A stretch of DNA of 64,000 bases from Streptomyces cinnamoneus (GCF_002939475.1 NZ_PKFQ01000001.1:248001-312000), one strand, 5' to 3'; shown: positions 41,820-51,365, counted from the first letter of the stretch. The notes: generated by a model from the letters alone, not told the origin. Made by a program: numbers and translations.

Positions 41820-43319
41820 TCACTGCCGCAGGTGCCGCAGCACGGACCCCATCGCCCGCTCCACCGCGTGGCGCGTCTGCGCCGTGTGGTCGATCGTCTC
41901 GAAACCGTGGTGGCCGAGCGGCACGTCGATCACCTCGACCTCGGCGTCGCAGTCCTCTGCCGCCCTCAGGAACTCCTCCACCGTCCCGGCGATCTGCGCG
42001 TTCTCCAGCCCCACCCGCGTCAGCACGATCGGCGGCCTCTCCGCCGCCCTCACCGCGACCGCGGGACGGAACCGGGAGTCGGCGAGGCCCCAGCCCGGCA
42101 GCGGGGCGAGCACGGGGTAGGTCGCCGCGACGCAGCGCAGCCACGGCGGGGGCGCCGCGAGCCAGTCCGCCGACAGCAGTCCGCCGGCCGAGAAGAACCA
42201 CAGCGCGACGCGTTGCCCGTCGACGCGGGGATCGGCCCGTACCAGCTCCACCGCTTCGGCGACGTCCTGCGCCGCGCGCCCGTAGTCGCCCAGGCCGTGC
42301 AGCCGGTGGTCCAGCGTCACGCCGACCGCGCCGAGGCTCGCCGCGTAGCGGCCGTAGCCGACGAAGGACGGCCAGTCGCGCGGCGTCGGCTGCGCGCTTT
42401 CGGGCACCGGGCCGCCGTGGACGAACACCACCGCGGGGCGGGGCTCGTCGGCGTCCGGGGGGTAGAGGTCGATCCGCCCCGTCCGCTCGCGAGGCCGCTC
42501 CGGTACGTCCAGGAGGAACGGCCGGGGGTGAACGGGCCGCTCGCACGGCGTCACCGTCACTCGCCGGCCTTCTCCCGCGGCGGCGCGCAGCAGTACGCCG
42601 GCCAGCTCGTCGGGGGTGGAGAGCATCGGCCAGTGTCCGGTGTCGAGTTCGAAGAAGGTCACCCGGGGGTCGGTCAGTTTCCGGTAGCGCGGGTCCCCCA
42701 TGCTCATCACGAGTTCGACCATGGCGATGCTCGACCCGTTGGCGGTGCACAGCACGCCGGTCGTCGGCACTCCGTCGGCCCGCCCCGACAGCCGGAGCGG
42801 CTGGTCGAGCGTGCGCACGGGCTGCGGTGCGGCGAGGCGGACCAGCCGTGCCAGCTCGTCGTCGGGGACACCGGCCGTACTCCCCCGGGCCGGCCACTCG
42901 GCGGCGGTCGGCGGGGGGACGCGCCAGCCGTCCTCGGCCCGGTCCAGCAGCCGCTCGCGCGCCGCCGGGTCGGGCATCAGGTCGAGCACCGACTCGCCGT
43001 CCCGGGGCATGCCGGCGTCGACGTGCACGATCCTGCCGACGCGGTCCGGGCGCCGGTCGGCGACGCCCAGGACCGGGTGGATGCCGGCGCCGTGTCCGGC
43101 GATCACGACCTGCGGGGCGTCGATGCGGTCGAGCAGCCGCGCCAGCTCCTCGATGTGCGTCTCCAGGTCCGTCCCGGGGCCGGCCAGGTCGCGGCGGTCC
43201 CCCAGGCCCGTGAGCGTCACCGGGTGCACCTCGGCCCCCGCCTCCCTCAGCCGGGCGGTCACCCCCTCCCACACCCAGCCTCCGCAGTGGGGTCCCGGCA
43301 CCAACACGAACGTCGTCAT
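41820..43319 (-). CDS. Tandem alpha/beta hydrolase fusion, first domain lacking catalytic Ser
   Basis: A 499-residue protein with two alpha/beta hydrolase domains. The first (residues about 1-235) resembles salicylate-esterase-type hydrolases (TTFVLVPGPHCGGWVW), but its elbow reads AGHGAG with Gly instead of the nucleophile Ser. The second (about 265-499) has VVFVHGG, the elbow FFSAGG with a Ser, and a late GHHGFETID with the catalytic His, as in dienelactone-hydrolase relatives. So domain 1 is probably inactive and domain 2 active. The ATG follows AGGAGG. It is divergent from a MerR gene, its likely regulator. Confidence 0.82.
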   Translation of the reverse strand: MTTFVLVPGPHCGGWVWEGVTARLREAGAEVHPVTLTGLGDRRDLAGPGTDLETHIEELARLLDRIDAPQVVIAGHGAGIHPVLGVADRRPDRVGRIVHVDAGMPRDGESVLDLMPDPAARERLLDRAEDGWRVPPPTAAEWPARGSTAGVPDDELARLVRLAAPQPVRTLDQPLRLSGRADGVPTTGVLCTANGSSIAMVELVMSMGDPRYRKLTDPRVTFFELDTGHWPMLSTPDELAGVLLRAAAGEGRRVTVTPCERPVHPRPFLLDVPERPRERTGRIDLYPPDADEPRPAVVFVHGGPVPESAQPTPRDWPSFVGYGRYAASLGAVGVTLDHRLHGLGDYGRAAQDVAEAVELVRADPRVDGQRVALWFFSAGGLLSADWLAAPPPWLRCVAATYPVLAPLPGWGLADSRFRPAVAVRAAERPPIVLTRVGLENAQIAGTVEEFLRAAEDCDAEVEVIDVPLGHHGFETIDHTAQTRHAVERAMGSVLRHLRQ

Positions 43320-43390
43320 GAACGCCTCCTCGCACACCGTTCTCCGCGGGACCGGCCGCTTGGGCCGCCCGCGCTCCCGGGTACGGTAGG

Positions 43391-43410
43391 AACTCCCCCT
43401 GCTGGAGGTT
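43391..43410. promoter_or_regulatory. MerR-type palindromic operator
   Basis: AACTCC and GGAGGTT are inverted about a short centre, 98 bp from the divergent hydrolase and directly before the MerR start (the right arm doubles as its ribosome site). It matches the dyad that MerR proteins bind between -35 and -10. Confidence 0.6.
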
Positions 43411-43416
43411 CAAGCC

Positions 43417-44376
43417 GTGTCCCCTGACGGCATGTGGAGCATCGGAGAACTCGCCGAGCACGCGGGCGTCACGGTCAAGACCGTCCGCTTCTACTCCGAC
43501 CGCGGCCTGCTGCCCGAGGCCACGCGCAGCTCCGGCGGTCACCGCCGCTACGGCCCCGAGGCGCTCGACCGGCTCCGCCTGATCCGTTCGCTGCGCACCC
43601 TCGACCTGCCGGTCCCCGACGTGGGCCGGATCCTCGACCGCGAGGACACGATGGAGGACGTCATCGCGGGGCAACTGCGGGAACTCGGCTCGCAACTGGC
43701 CGCCCTGCGCTGGCGCGAGGCCGCCCTCCAGCTGCTCCAGGACTGCGCCCCGGAGGACCGCGTCGACCGGCTGCGTCTGGTCGGCGCCGTGTCCGCCCCG
43801 CCCAGCACGGCGGCCCTGGCGCGCTTCTGGCGGGGCTGGCTGCCCGCGCGGCTCCCGGCACGGGTGGTCTCCGCGGTCGTCGACCAGGCCGTTCCGCAGC
43901 CTCCCGCGGATCCGACGCCGGCTCAGGTCCTCGCCTTCGCCCGGCTCCACGCCTTCGTGTCCGGGCCCTGTCCGGGCGGCGACCGCGGCCAGCCGGCGGC
44001 GCACCGGGCCGAGGAGGGCTACCGCCCGGCCGTGCTCTACGACGGTCTCAGCGAGGCCTACGCGCTGGCATCGACGCAGATGCGGGCCCGGCGGGCACCG
44101 GGCGACGGCGAGGCGCTCGACTGCTTCGTCTCCGCGTACGCCCTCTCACGCGGCACACGGGACACTCCCGCGTTCCGCCGCCGGCTCAGCGGCCAGCTCG
44201 CTGCGGACCCCCGCATCGACCACTACTGGGACCTGACCGCCGAAGTCACCGGCTCGTCCCGGCCGACCCCCGGCGCCGCCCACGACTGGCTCCGCGCCGC
44301 TCTGGACGCCCAGGTGGCCCCGGACGGCCCCGGTGTCCCCGCAAGCCGCCGGGCACATCAGGCGCAAGCGGTGTAA
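43417..44376 (+). CDS. MerR-family regulator
   Basis: A 319-residue MerR regulator. The N-terminal HTH is canonical (MWSIGELAEHAGVTVKTVRFYSDRGLLPEATRSSGGHRRYGPEALDRLRLIRSLR), followed by a coiled-coil linker and a large effector domain of about 200 residues. The length points to a drug or small-molecule sensor rather than a metal sensor. The start is GTG after GGAGG. The divergent double-hydrolase gene is the likely target. Confidence 0.88.
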   Translation: MSPDGMWSIGELAEHAGVTVKTVRFYSDRGLLPEATRSSGGHRRYGPEALDRLRLIRSLRTLDLPVPDVGRILDREDTMEDVIAGQLRELGSQLAALRWREAALQLLQDCAPEDRVDRLRLVGAVSAPPSTAALARFWRGWLPARLPARVVSAVVDQAVPQPPADPTPAQVLAFARLHAFVSGPCPGGDRGQPAAHRAEEGYRPAVLYDGLSEAYALASTQMRARRAPGDGEALDCFVSAYALSRGTRDTPAFRRRLSGQLAADPRIDHYWDLTAEVTGSSRPTPGAAHDWLRAALDAQVAPDGPGVPASRRAHQAQAV

Positions 44377-44410
44377 ATTTGCCCAAAAGTTCCCTCTGGG
44401 AGGAGCCGGT

Positions 44411-44488
44411 ATGTCCTCGAAGCGGCGCCGCAAGAAGAAGAGCCGTCGCAAGCACGCGGCGAACCACGGCAGACGGCCCCAGTGCTGA
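44411..44488 (+). CDS. Ribosomal protein bL37
   Basis: A 25-residue, extremely basic peptide (MSSKRRRKKKSRRKHAANHG then RRPQC). It begins with a run of Lys and Arg and ends with the ANHG(K/R)RP signature of bL37, the tiny actinobacterial 50S protein found in mycobacterial ribosome structures. The ATG follows GGGAGGAG, an excellent ribosome site. It is too short for most gene finders. The gene lies between MerR and a minus-strand reductase. Confidence 0.85.
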   Translation: MSSKRRRKKKSRRKHAANHGRRPQC

Positions 44489-44503
44489 AGGCCGCCCGCC
44501 CGC

Positions 44504-45697
44504 TCAGCGTGCGTCGCGCACGCGGAACGGGACGCCGGCCGTCTCCAGCCGTTCGATGAGCGCGTCACCCATCGCCGTCGCCGGCGTGACCTGCCCCGAC
44601 GTCGTGGGCAGCTCGTCCAGCGCGAGGCACAGGGAGGACTCGGCGAGCATCTTGGCCGTCTCGCCGTAGCCCGGGTCGCCTCCCGTGACCTCGGTGAACA
44701 CGCGCCGGCCGCCCCCCGCGCCGACGTACCGGAGCCGGAACCAGCCGCGGGCCCGCTGCCGCGCGCTCGGCCCGCGTCCCGGCGCGTACCGGCCCGCCAG
44801 CCAGGACCTGACGGACGGCACCTGGGCGGCCGCGGCGAGGACGCCCACCCCGGCCGGCGCGGCCAGCGCCACGGGCAACGTCTTCACCGAGGCGTAGTGC
44901 CGGTAGCGGAAATCGGGGCCGTACCGCTCCAGCGCGGCGGCCGAACGCCGCACGACCATCGGGTCGAGGGTGGGGAGCGGCAGTGCCCACGTGCCGGTCT
45001 CCTTGCTGAACCGCGGCGCGCCCATCGGCGCCCGGACCCGGCGCCCGACGGGCCGCTCCTCGTACCGCCGCCGCTCACGGGCGGCGGCCAGCGCCTGCGA
45101 CCGGCGCCCGACGATGGTCAGAGCCGAGGTCAGCGTTCCGCCCGAGACCATCCCCCGCGCCCGGACGAAGCCGTCGACCGTCAGCGGCACGCCCTCGGGC
45201 AACCGCTGCACGGTGAAGTAGACCCCCAGGTCGTGCGGCAACGAGTCGAAGCCGCAGGCGTGCACGATCCGCGCGCCGGTCGCACGGGCCCGCGCCCCGT
45301 ACCGCACGAACATCAGGTCCACGAACTCCGGCTCGCCGGTGAGGTCGGTGTAGTCGGTGCCGGCCTCCGCGCACGCGGCCACCAGCGCCTCCCCGTACCA
45401 GATGTACGGGCCCACGGTGGAGGCCACGACGTGCGTGGACTCGGCCAGCGCCCGCATCGCGACCGGGTCGCTCGCGTCCGCCGCGACGACCGCCAGGCCG
45501 GCGGCCCGTTCGGGATCGAGCGCGGCCAGGCGCTCACGCAGCCCCTCCAGCTTGTCCCGGCTGCGCCCGGCGAGCGCCAGCCGGCAGCCCTGTGGGGCGT
45601 GGGCCAGCAGATACTCGGCGGTGAGCTCTCCGACATAGCCCGTCGCTCCGAAGAGCACGACGTCATAAGGCCGTTCGGGACCGTCCTGTCTGTTCAC
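44504..45697 (-). CDS. Saccharopine-dehydrogenase/trans-acting enoyl reductase-like protein
   Basis: A 397-residue oxidoreductase with an N-terminal Rossmann motif (DVVLFGATGYVGELTAEYL), a substrate domain (TVGPYIWYGEALVAACAEAGTDYTDLTGEPEFVD) and a C-terminal tail. The family includes the mycobacterial trans-acting enoyl reductases used in polyketide lipid assembly. In Streptomyces its relatives are often annotated only as saccharopine dehydrogenase-like. No polyketide synthase is nearby. The stop lies 16 bp from bL37 on the opposite strand. Confidence 0.82.
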   Translation of the reverse strand: MNRQDGPERPYDVVLFGATGYVGELTAEYLLAHAPQGCRLALAGRSRDKLEGLRERLAALDPERAAGLAVVAADASDPVAMRALAESTHVVASTVGPYIWYGEALVAACAEAGTDYTDLTGEPEFVDLMFVRYGARARATGARIVHACGFDSLPHDLGVYFTVQRLPEGVPLTVDGFVRARGMVSGGTLTSALTIVGRRSQALAAARERRRYEERPVGRRVRAPMGAPRFSKETGTWALPLPTLDPMVVRRSAAALERYGPDFRYRHYASVKTLPVALAAPAGVGVLAAAAQVPSVRSWLAGRYAPGRGPSARQRARGWFRLRYVGAGGGRRVFTEVTGGDPGYGETAKMLAESSLCLALDELPTTSGQVTPATAMGDALIERLETAGVPFRVRDAR

Positions 45698-45890
45698 GAC
45701 GCCTCCGTCCGCGGGAATCAGATCACTTTAGACCGTAGTCGCTCGTGTCCGTCCGCAGGCGGGGCAGGCGCAGCCCGGTGAAGAGCCGTTCCGGTGCCCG
45801 GTCGGCGCGTCCCCTCGACGCGCTCGGCTGACGGCGGCGTCGCGCGCCGGGTCAGCGAGCGGTAGCAGGGACGCCTGGGGCGCCGGTCCG

Positions 45891-46820
45891 TCAGACCAGG
45901 GCCGTCGCCAGCAGTTCCGCGGCCCTGGCGACCAGGGGGTCGTCGGCCGGCGGCTTGGGTTCGTGCTTGGTCGTCAGGACGGCCAGCACGATCGGGGTCC
46001 CGTCCGGGGTCCAGGCGAGCCCCACGTCGTTGTTGGTTCCGTAGTCCCCGCCGCCGGTCTTGTCGGCGACGGTCCACTCGGCGGGCAGGCCGAGGCGGAA
46101 GCGCTTGGCGCTGGTGGTGTTGGCCAGCAGCCAGCCGGTGAGGCGTTCGCGGTCCCGGGGCGCGAGCACGTCGCCGAGAACGAGCCGGGCATAGGTGTGC
46201 CCGATGGCGCGGGGAGTGGTGGTGTCGGTGGTGCGCCACGGCTCGGCCGTGTTCAGCGCGGGCTCCCACCGGTCCAGCCGGGTCGTCGTGTCACCGGCCG
46301 AGCGGCAGAACCGGGTGACGGCCGTCGGGCCGCCCAGCTCGCGCATCAGCAGGTTCGCCGCGGCGTTGTCGCTGAAGGAGATCGCGGCGCCGCACAGTTC
46401 CTCCACGGTCATGCCGTGCGCGAGGTTCTCCGGCAGGCCCGTCCTCGGGGCGTACCCCGAGTCCTTGGTCTCCTTCTCGGTGTAGTGGACGCGCTTGGCG
46501 AGGAACTCGCCGTCGCGGTCGAGGTCGCGCAGGACAGCCGCGACCGCGAGCGTCTTGAACACCGAGCACATCGGGAAGCGTTCGTCGGCCCGGTGCAGCA
46601 CGGTTCTGCCGGTCTTCAGGTTGCGCGCGAAGACGCCGAGGCGGGCTGAGTGCTCCCGCTCGAGCGAGCTCAGCCGGCGGGAGATCCCGCCGCCGGGCGT
46701 CGCGGCGTGTGCCGTCTGCGGGGAGACGGCCGCGGCCATCGCCGTCCCGGCGCCGAGAGCGAGTACTGCGCGGCGGGAAAGGTGTGCGCCTTCGGTCCCC
46801 AAGGTTCGTCTTCCTTTCAC
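45891..46820 (-). CDS. bla: Class A beta-lactamase, Tat-exported
   Basis: A 309-residue serine beta-lactamase. A twin-arginine signal (SRRAVLALGAG) leads to the active-site motifs S86-V-F-K89, S150-D-N, E186 in the omega loop (EPALN) and K254-T-G. It hydrolyses penicillins and probably some cephalosporins in the cell envelope or medium. The GTG start has no upstream ribosome site, and a CATAGT -10-like hexamer lies 5 bases before it, so the transcript may be leaderless. No BlaR or BlaA/BlaB regulator is nearby. Confidence 0.9.
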   Translation of the reverse strand: MKGRRTLGTEGAHLSRRAVLALGAGTAMAAAVSPQTAHAATPGGGISRRLSSLEREHSARLGVFARNLKTGRTVLHRADERFPMCSVFKTLAVAAVLRDLDRDGEFLAKRVHYTEKETKDSGYAPRTGLPENLAHGMTVEELCGAAISFSDNAAANLLMRELGGPTAVTRFCRSAGDTTTRLDRWEPALNTAEPWRTTDTTTPRAIGHTYARLVLGDVLAPRDRERLTGWLLANTTSAKRFRLGLPAEWTVADKTGGGDYGTNNDVGLAWTPDGTPIVLAVLTTKHEPKPPADDPLVARAAELLATALV

Positions 46821-46922
46821 TTGCGACTATGACATGGGGTAACACGCTCCTCGATGATCAACTGGTTCCGCTTAGATCGCTCTTGTCTCATTTGCTACTG
46901 CTGCCACCGCCGCCCCGGGCGG

Positions 46923-48797
46923 TCAGTTCACCGGCGACGGTGCGGCGGCGTCCCCCTCGGCGCCGCTGACGCGCAGGCTCTGGGCCCGTGCCAGCTCCCG
47001 GTAGGTGTCGCTGCGGACGAGGAGTTCGTCGTGCCGTCCGGACGCGATGACGCGGCCCGCGTCGAGCACGTAGATGTGGTCGGCGTTCTGCACGGTGGAC
47101 AGCCGGTGGGCGATGACCAGGACCGCGCACCGCTTGGTGATGTCCTGCATCACCTGGCTCAGGGCCGCCTCGTTGAGGGCGTCGAGGTGGGAGGTCGGCT
47201 CGTCCAGCAGGAGCAGGGACGGCTCCCCCAGCAGGGCGCGGGCGAGCGCGACGCGCTGGCGTTCTCCCGCGGAGAGGGCTCCGCCGCGCTCTCCCAGGAC
47301 GCAGGCCAGGCCGCCGGGAAGGCGGTCCACCACGGGCCGCAGGTTCGCACGGTCGACGGCCTCCTCCACTTCCGGCAAGGAGGCGTCGGGGGCCCCGTAC
47401 GTGATGTTGTCCCACAGGGAACCGTGGACGACGTGTGTGCTCTGGTCGACGACGGCGACGCGGGAGCGGCATTCCCTGCGGCCCATGGACGATGCCTTCC
47501 GTCCGTCGAACAACACGGCGCCGCCGTCGGGTTCGTAGAACCGCGACACGAGCGAGAAGACCGTGGACTTCCCCGCACCCGACCGCCCCACCAGGGCCAC
47601 CATCCGGTGGTGCGGCACGGTCAGGGAGACTCCGCGGAGGACGGGCCTGTCGGGTCCGTAGCCGAACCAGACGTCGCTCAGGGCGAGGACGGGTGCGGGC
47701 TCTTCACCCGGCTCCGGCACGGCGGGAGACGGAGACGGAGACGCCGGCTTCCGGCACTCCCCGGTCTCTCCCGGCGCCTCCTGGGCGAACCCCGGTCCGG
47801 CGGGTTCGACCGGAAGGTGCAGCACCTCGTCGACGCGCTGGTACGCCCCCATGCCCCGCTGGATCTGACCGATGGTCCGGAAGACCGAGGAGAGCGGTAC
47901 AACGAGGTAGGAGGCGTACAGCAGGAAGGCCACCACGTCGCCGAGCGAATCGGAACGGCCCACCCGCATGCCTCCGATGACGAGGACCAGCAGGAAGGAG
48001 CCCTGGACGGCGACTTCCACCACCGGGCTCATCACCGACGCGAGCTTCGCGGTCCGCACCCCCGCCTCGTACGAGCCCTCCACGCGGCTCCCGATGCAGC
48101 GCTCCTCCCGTTCCTCGGCGCAGTGGGTCCGCACCATGGGCAGGGCGCCGAGGGCCCGTTCGAGATCGGCGGCGATCTCGCCGACGGCCGCCTGCATGCG
48201 TTCGGCGGCGGTGCGGATGCCGGTCAGGAGGGAGGCCACGATCGCGGCGGCGACGGCGACCGTGAGGATGACCAGGCCCAGCAGCAGCGGGTCGATGAGG
48301 ACCATCATCACGACCGCTCCCGTCGCGACGGCCGCTCCGGTCACGAGGTCCACCAGCGACTGCGCGACCGCTTCCCGCAGCAAGGTGGTGTCCGCGGTGA
48401 CCCGGGAAATCAGGTCGGCACTGCGGTGCCTGCCCATCTCCCTCATCTCCAGCCGCAGCAGCCGGGACACCAGGCTCAGGCGCAGGCCGCGCACCACCCG
48501 CTCCCCCATGCGCTCCAGGAGGAAGCGCCCGAGGGCGCTCGTCGCGGCCTCGGCCAGGAAGAGGGCCGCCAGGAGCGCGAGCAGCGGCCACAGCGCGCGG
48601 CCGTGCCCGCTCGCGTCCACGATCTTCTGGGCCAGCAGGGGCTGCGCCAGCCCCAGGGCGGAGGCCCCGACGGAGAACACCGTGGCGACGGCGATGGCCG
48701 GCCGGTGTCCGGCGGTCAGCCGGTACATGACGGCGACGGCTCCCCGTGCGGAGTGCCGTGCCCCGGGGTGCGGCGCCGGGGCCTGCCCGCCGGTCAT
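46923..48797 (-). CDS. Lasso peptide exporter (ABC transporter, D protein)
   Basis: A 624-residue half-transporter with a six-helix membrane domain (residues about 25-300) fused to a nucleotide-binding domain. It has Walker A GRSGAGKST, signature LSAGERQRVALARAL, Walker B LLLLDEPTSHLD and H-loop AHRLST. It would pump the finished lasso peptide out and give self-immunity. Its start overlaps the stop of the B2 gene by 4 bp, so it is translated with the maturation enzymes. A Pro/Ser-rich linker (PASPSPSPAVPEPGEEPAP) joins the two domains. Confidence 0.88.
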   Translation of the reverse strand: MTGGQAPAPHPGARHSARGAVAVMYRLTAGHRPAIAVATVFSVGASALGLAQPLLAQKIVDASGHGRALWPLLALLAALFLAEAATSALGRFLLERMGERVVRGLRLSLVSRLLRLEMREMGRHRSADLISRVTADTTLLREAVAQSLVDLVTGAAVATGAVVMMVLIDPLLLGLVILTVAVAAAIVASLLTGIRTAAERMQAAVGEIAADLERALGALPMVRTHCAEEREERCIGSRVEGSYEAGVRTAKLASVMSPVVEVAVQGSFLLVLVIGGMRVGRSDSLGDVVAFLLYASYLVVPLSSVFRTIGQIQRGMGAYQRVDEVLHLPVEPAGPGFAQEAPGETGECRKPASPSPSPAVPEPGEEPAPVLALSDVWFGYGPDRPVLRGVSLTVPHHRMVALVGRSGAGKSTVFSLVSRFYEPDGGAVLFDGRKASSMGRRECRSRVAVVDQSTHVVHGSLWDNITYGAPDASLPEVEEAVDRANLRPVVDRLPGGLACVLGERGGALSAGERQRVALARALLGEPSLLLLDEPTSHLDALNEAALSQVMQDITKRCAVLVIAHRLSTVQNADHIYVLDAGRVIASGRHDELLVRSDTYRELARAQSLRVSGAEGDAAAPSPVN

Positions 48798-49228
48798 GTG
48801 AGCGGCCGGCGGACCGGTGCGACGGTTATCAGCCGGCTGAAGTAGTCGTCGGGAACGTGCTCCCCCACGAGGTGCCCCTCGACCTCCACCCAGGCGTGGG
48901 CGGTGAACGGGGGCACCACGCGCACTCCCGTGCACCACGTCGGCCATGTCCCGCCGAGCCGGCACAGCAGGGCCGTGGCCAGGGAGCGCGGAAGGCAGCC
49001 GCGCGGCCCGGCGCAGAAGAGGCTGACGGCGCACACCGCGTTCCGGGCGGCCAGGGTCTGGGCCGCGTCGGCGGGTGCGGCACCGCGTCGCGCCACCGTG
49101 AGGACGGTCCGGATCCGGTGGGGCGGCAGGAACGCGAGGGGGACGGCGAGGAGCAGCACGAGCCGGGCCGCCGTCCGCCGGGTGAGGGGCACGCCCGTGG
49201 GGCGCTCCAGAGCGCTGGGCGTCGTCAT
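48794..49228 (-). CDS. Lasso peptide leader peptidase (B2, transglutaminase-like)
   Basis: A 144-residue protein with the fold of lasso B2 cysteine proteases. The nucleophile Cys lies in GCLPRSLATALLCRLGG and the catalytic His in PFTAHAWVEVEG; an Asp follows. It removes the leader peptide from the precursor. It overlaps the recognition-protein gene by 4 bp upstream and the exporter gene by 4 bp downstream. The short N-terminal hydrophobic stretch may help it join the exporter complex. Confidence 0.88.
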   Translation of the reverse strand: MTTPSALERPTGVPLTRRTAARLVLLLAVPLAFLPPHRIRTVLTVARRGAAPADAAQTLAARNAVCAVSLFCAGPRGCLPRSLATALLCRLGGTWPTWCTGVRVVPPFTAHAWVEVEGHLVGEHVPDDYFSRLITVAPVRRPLT

Positions 49229-49479
49229 ACGACCAGCCCTGTGGCCCGCAGTTGGGCGATCAGCGCGGTCACGTCCCGCACGGCCTGGCTCCGCTCGACG
49301 TCGAATTCCGTGACGAGGGCGTCGACGGCGTCGCCCTGTTCGCCGCCTTCGAGCAGGGTCTGGACGACGATGGTTCCGGTGGGGTTGAGTTCCCAGTACT
49401 CACCGCTGCGCTGGTCGAGCAGCACAGTGCCGTAGTCGGTGAGCGCGGTGCACACGTCGGTGCCGAGCCGTAGCGCCAT
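49225..49479 (-). CDS. PqqD-type RiPP recognition protein (lasso B1)
   Basis: An 84-residue protein with the winged-helix RiPP recognition element fold (YGTVLLDQRSGEYWELNPTGTIVVQTLLEGG). It binds the YxxP region of the lasso leader and hands the precursor to the B2 peptidase and the cyclase. The start overlaps nothing; its stop overlaps the B2 start by 4 bp. The call depends on context as well as on the fold. Confidence 0.85.
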   Translation of the reverse strand: MALRLGTDVCTALTDYGTVLLDQRSGEYWELNPTGTIVVQTLLEGGEQGDAVDALVTEFDVERSQAVRDVTALIAQLRATGLVV

Positions 49480-49512
49480 GGGGGGTTCCTTTCGCTGAGC
49501 GGGACGGCGGTG

Positions 49513-51365
49513 CTACCGGGGGGCGGGGGTGGCCTTCCCGGCCCGGGGCAGGTTCCGTAGCCACACTTCGCAGGCGATCGTGGAGTACAGGACGGCGTTC
49601 TCGAGCCCCGGGGTGGCGGGGCGCCGTGCCAGTGACCGCAGGGCGTCGGCGTCGACGAGCCCGAGCCGGGCCAGCCGCGAGTCCTGCCACAGGGCGAGGA
49701 GGTCGCCGCGGTGTTCCCGCAGTCCGTTGGAGGCGTCCATCGACGCCTGGGCCTTGTCGGAGCGCCGCAGGCACTCCTCCGGCACGACTCCCCGCATGGC
49801 CGTGGTCATAAGCGGTTTGTAGGCCCAGGGCGTGACCCGCTCGGCGCCGTCGACGGCGAGGCACGCCTCGATGACGCGGTCGTCGAAGAACGGCGAGGCC
49901 ATGGGCAGCCCGGCCCGGGCGGCCATGCGGTCCCACTGCCGGACGATGCGGGTGCAGGAGCGGATCTCGGCGAGGTCGTTGTGCATGCCGCGGTCGCGGT
50001 GCAGGGGTTCGGCGCGCGCGGCGGCCTCGGACAGGGCGTGCTGGACGGTCCGCGCCGCGTCGGGGGCGACCCAGTCGAACAAGCGGGGTGGCGTCCCCCA
50101 GCTCAGGGCCCCGGTGGCGGGTGTGGCCACGGGGTCGCGCAGCCGCGAGGCCGCGTCCGCGAGCCACGTGCCGTACGGGCGCGTGTCGGTCAGTGCCCGG
50201 GCCACCTCGGAGAGGGGCCAGTGGAAGAGCACCCTGAACCCGCGGATCTGACGCAGGGCGTACAGCGGCCGGACGCGCAGCAGCCGGTGGTAGTACGCCT
50301 CGGAACACCAGGCGACGTGGTCGCCGCCGATCCCCGTGAGGTGGACCCGGCTCCCCCGTTCCCGCAGGGCGGGCAGGTGGTGCAGCACCCGGGACCGGTC
50401 CATCACGCCGATGGTGGGTTCGTCCATCGGGTCGTCGATGTCGAGGAGGTCGGAGTACACGAGCGGGGAGGCGTCGGCGTCCCAGACGACGTGTTCCAGG
50501 TCGGGGAGGTGGCCCGCCGCCTTCTTCGCCCAGTGCAGGTCGGTGTCCGCGGGGTCCCGGCCGGCCAGGTCCCGGCCACCACGTGCGCCGGTGACCGGGC
50601 GGCCAGGAAGCACACGGACGTGGAGTCCAGGCCGCCGGAGAGGTCGCAGCTGACCGTGCCGCCGTGCCGCGTACGGGCGTCGACCGCTTGTGCCAGCGCT
50701 TCGCGTACGGCCGGGGCGCCCTCGGCGAGGGAACGGGTGGGCTCGGGCGGCGTCCACCACCTCGTCTGCCGGGCCGTGCGGCCGTCCGGCGTGACGATCA
50801 GCGCGTTCTCGGGCGGCACGGCCGCGACTCCGCGCCATGCCGGCGTTTCGAACAGGGGGTAGGGCAGGGGCCACAGCAGCCGGGTGGCCAGCGCTTCCTC
50901 GTCCACTCCGGCCCCGGTGGCACGGGCCAGTACATCGGCGGTGGTGGCGGCCACCCGCACACCCTCGACGTCCGTGTGGAACAGCAGACGGAGCCCTGAG
51001 GCGGTGCCGTAGGCCTTGAGCCTCCCGTCGACCGTCGCCACCAGGTGAAAGCTCCCGGGAAGCGTCCGGACGAGGTCGTCGAGGTCTGCGAGGTCGCGCG
51101 TCCTCTCGACGTGACGCAGGAGTTCGGCGGGAGTCACCGGGCAGCAACCGACGACGGCGATGGCCGTCCGCCGGCAGCGCGCGGTGACGATCTCCTCGTC
51201 GCACCAGCGGCCGACGAGCCAGGGCCGGCCTGAGGCGTGTTCGAGGACACGGGTTCCGGGGAAGGCGAGGCACCGTGCCGCGGCGCGCGCGGCTTCGCAG
51301 TCCGGAAGGACCGCGAAGTGCGCGTCACCGCGGCACGTGCCCGCATTCTCATGCGAGTTCGGCAT
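49513..51365 (-). pseudogene. Lasso peptide macrolactam synthetase (C), frameshifted
   Basis: This is the asparagine-synthetase-like enzyme that makes the isopeptide ring. The first part (about 265 residues from ATG 51365) holds a degenerate glutaminase-like domain and the ATP pyrophosphatase loop SCDLSGGLDSTS. Then the frame changes: homology continues from DPADTDLHWAKK onward in another frame down to 49513, with no interruption of family pattern. The switch lies within 50550-50575, in a run of GGCCGGCC-like sequence, and equals one missing base (the span length is 2 modulo 3). Either the gene is dead or the sequence has an error. Confidence 0.82.

Noticed and set aside
41731..44004. A minus-strand open frame of 757 codons across the double hydrolase and MerR genes
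   Set aside because: Its composition is that of a frame-shifted shadow (Arg/Gly/Pro-rich) and it contradicts two genes with intact motifs.
46821..46922. A BlaR/BlaI or BlaA/BlaB-type operator before the beta-lactamase gene
   Set aside because: No palindrome of such type could be found in the short gap and no regulator gene is adjacent.
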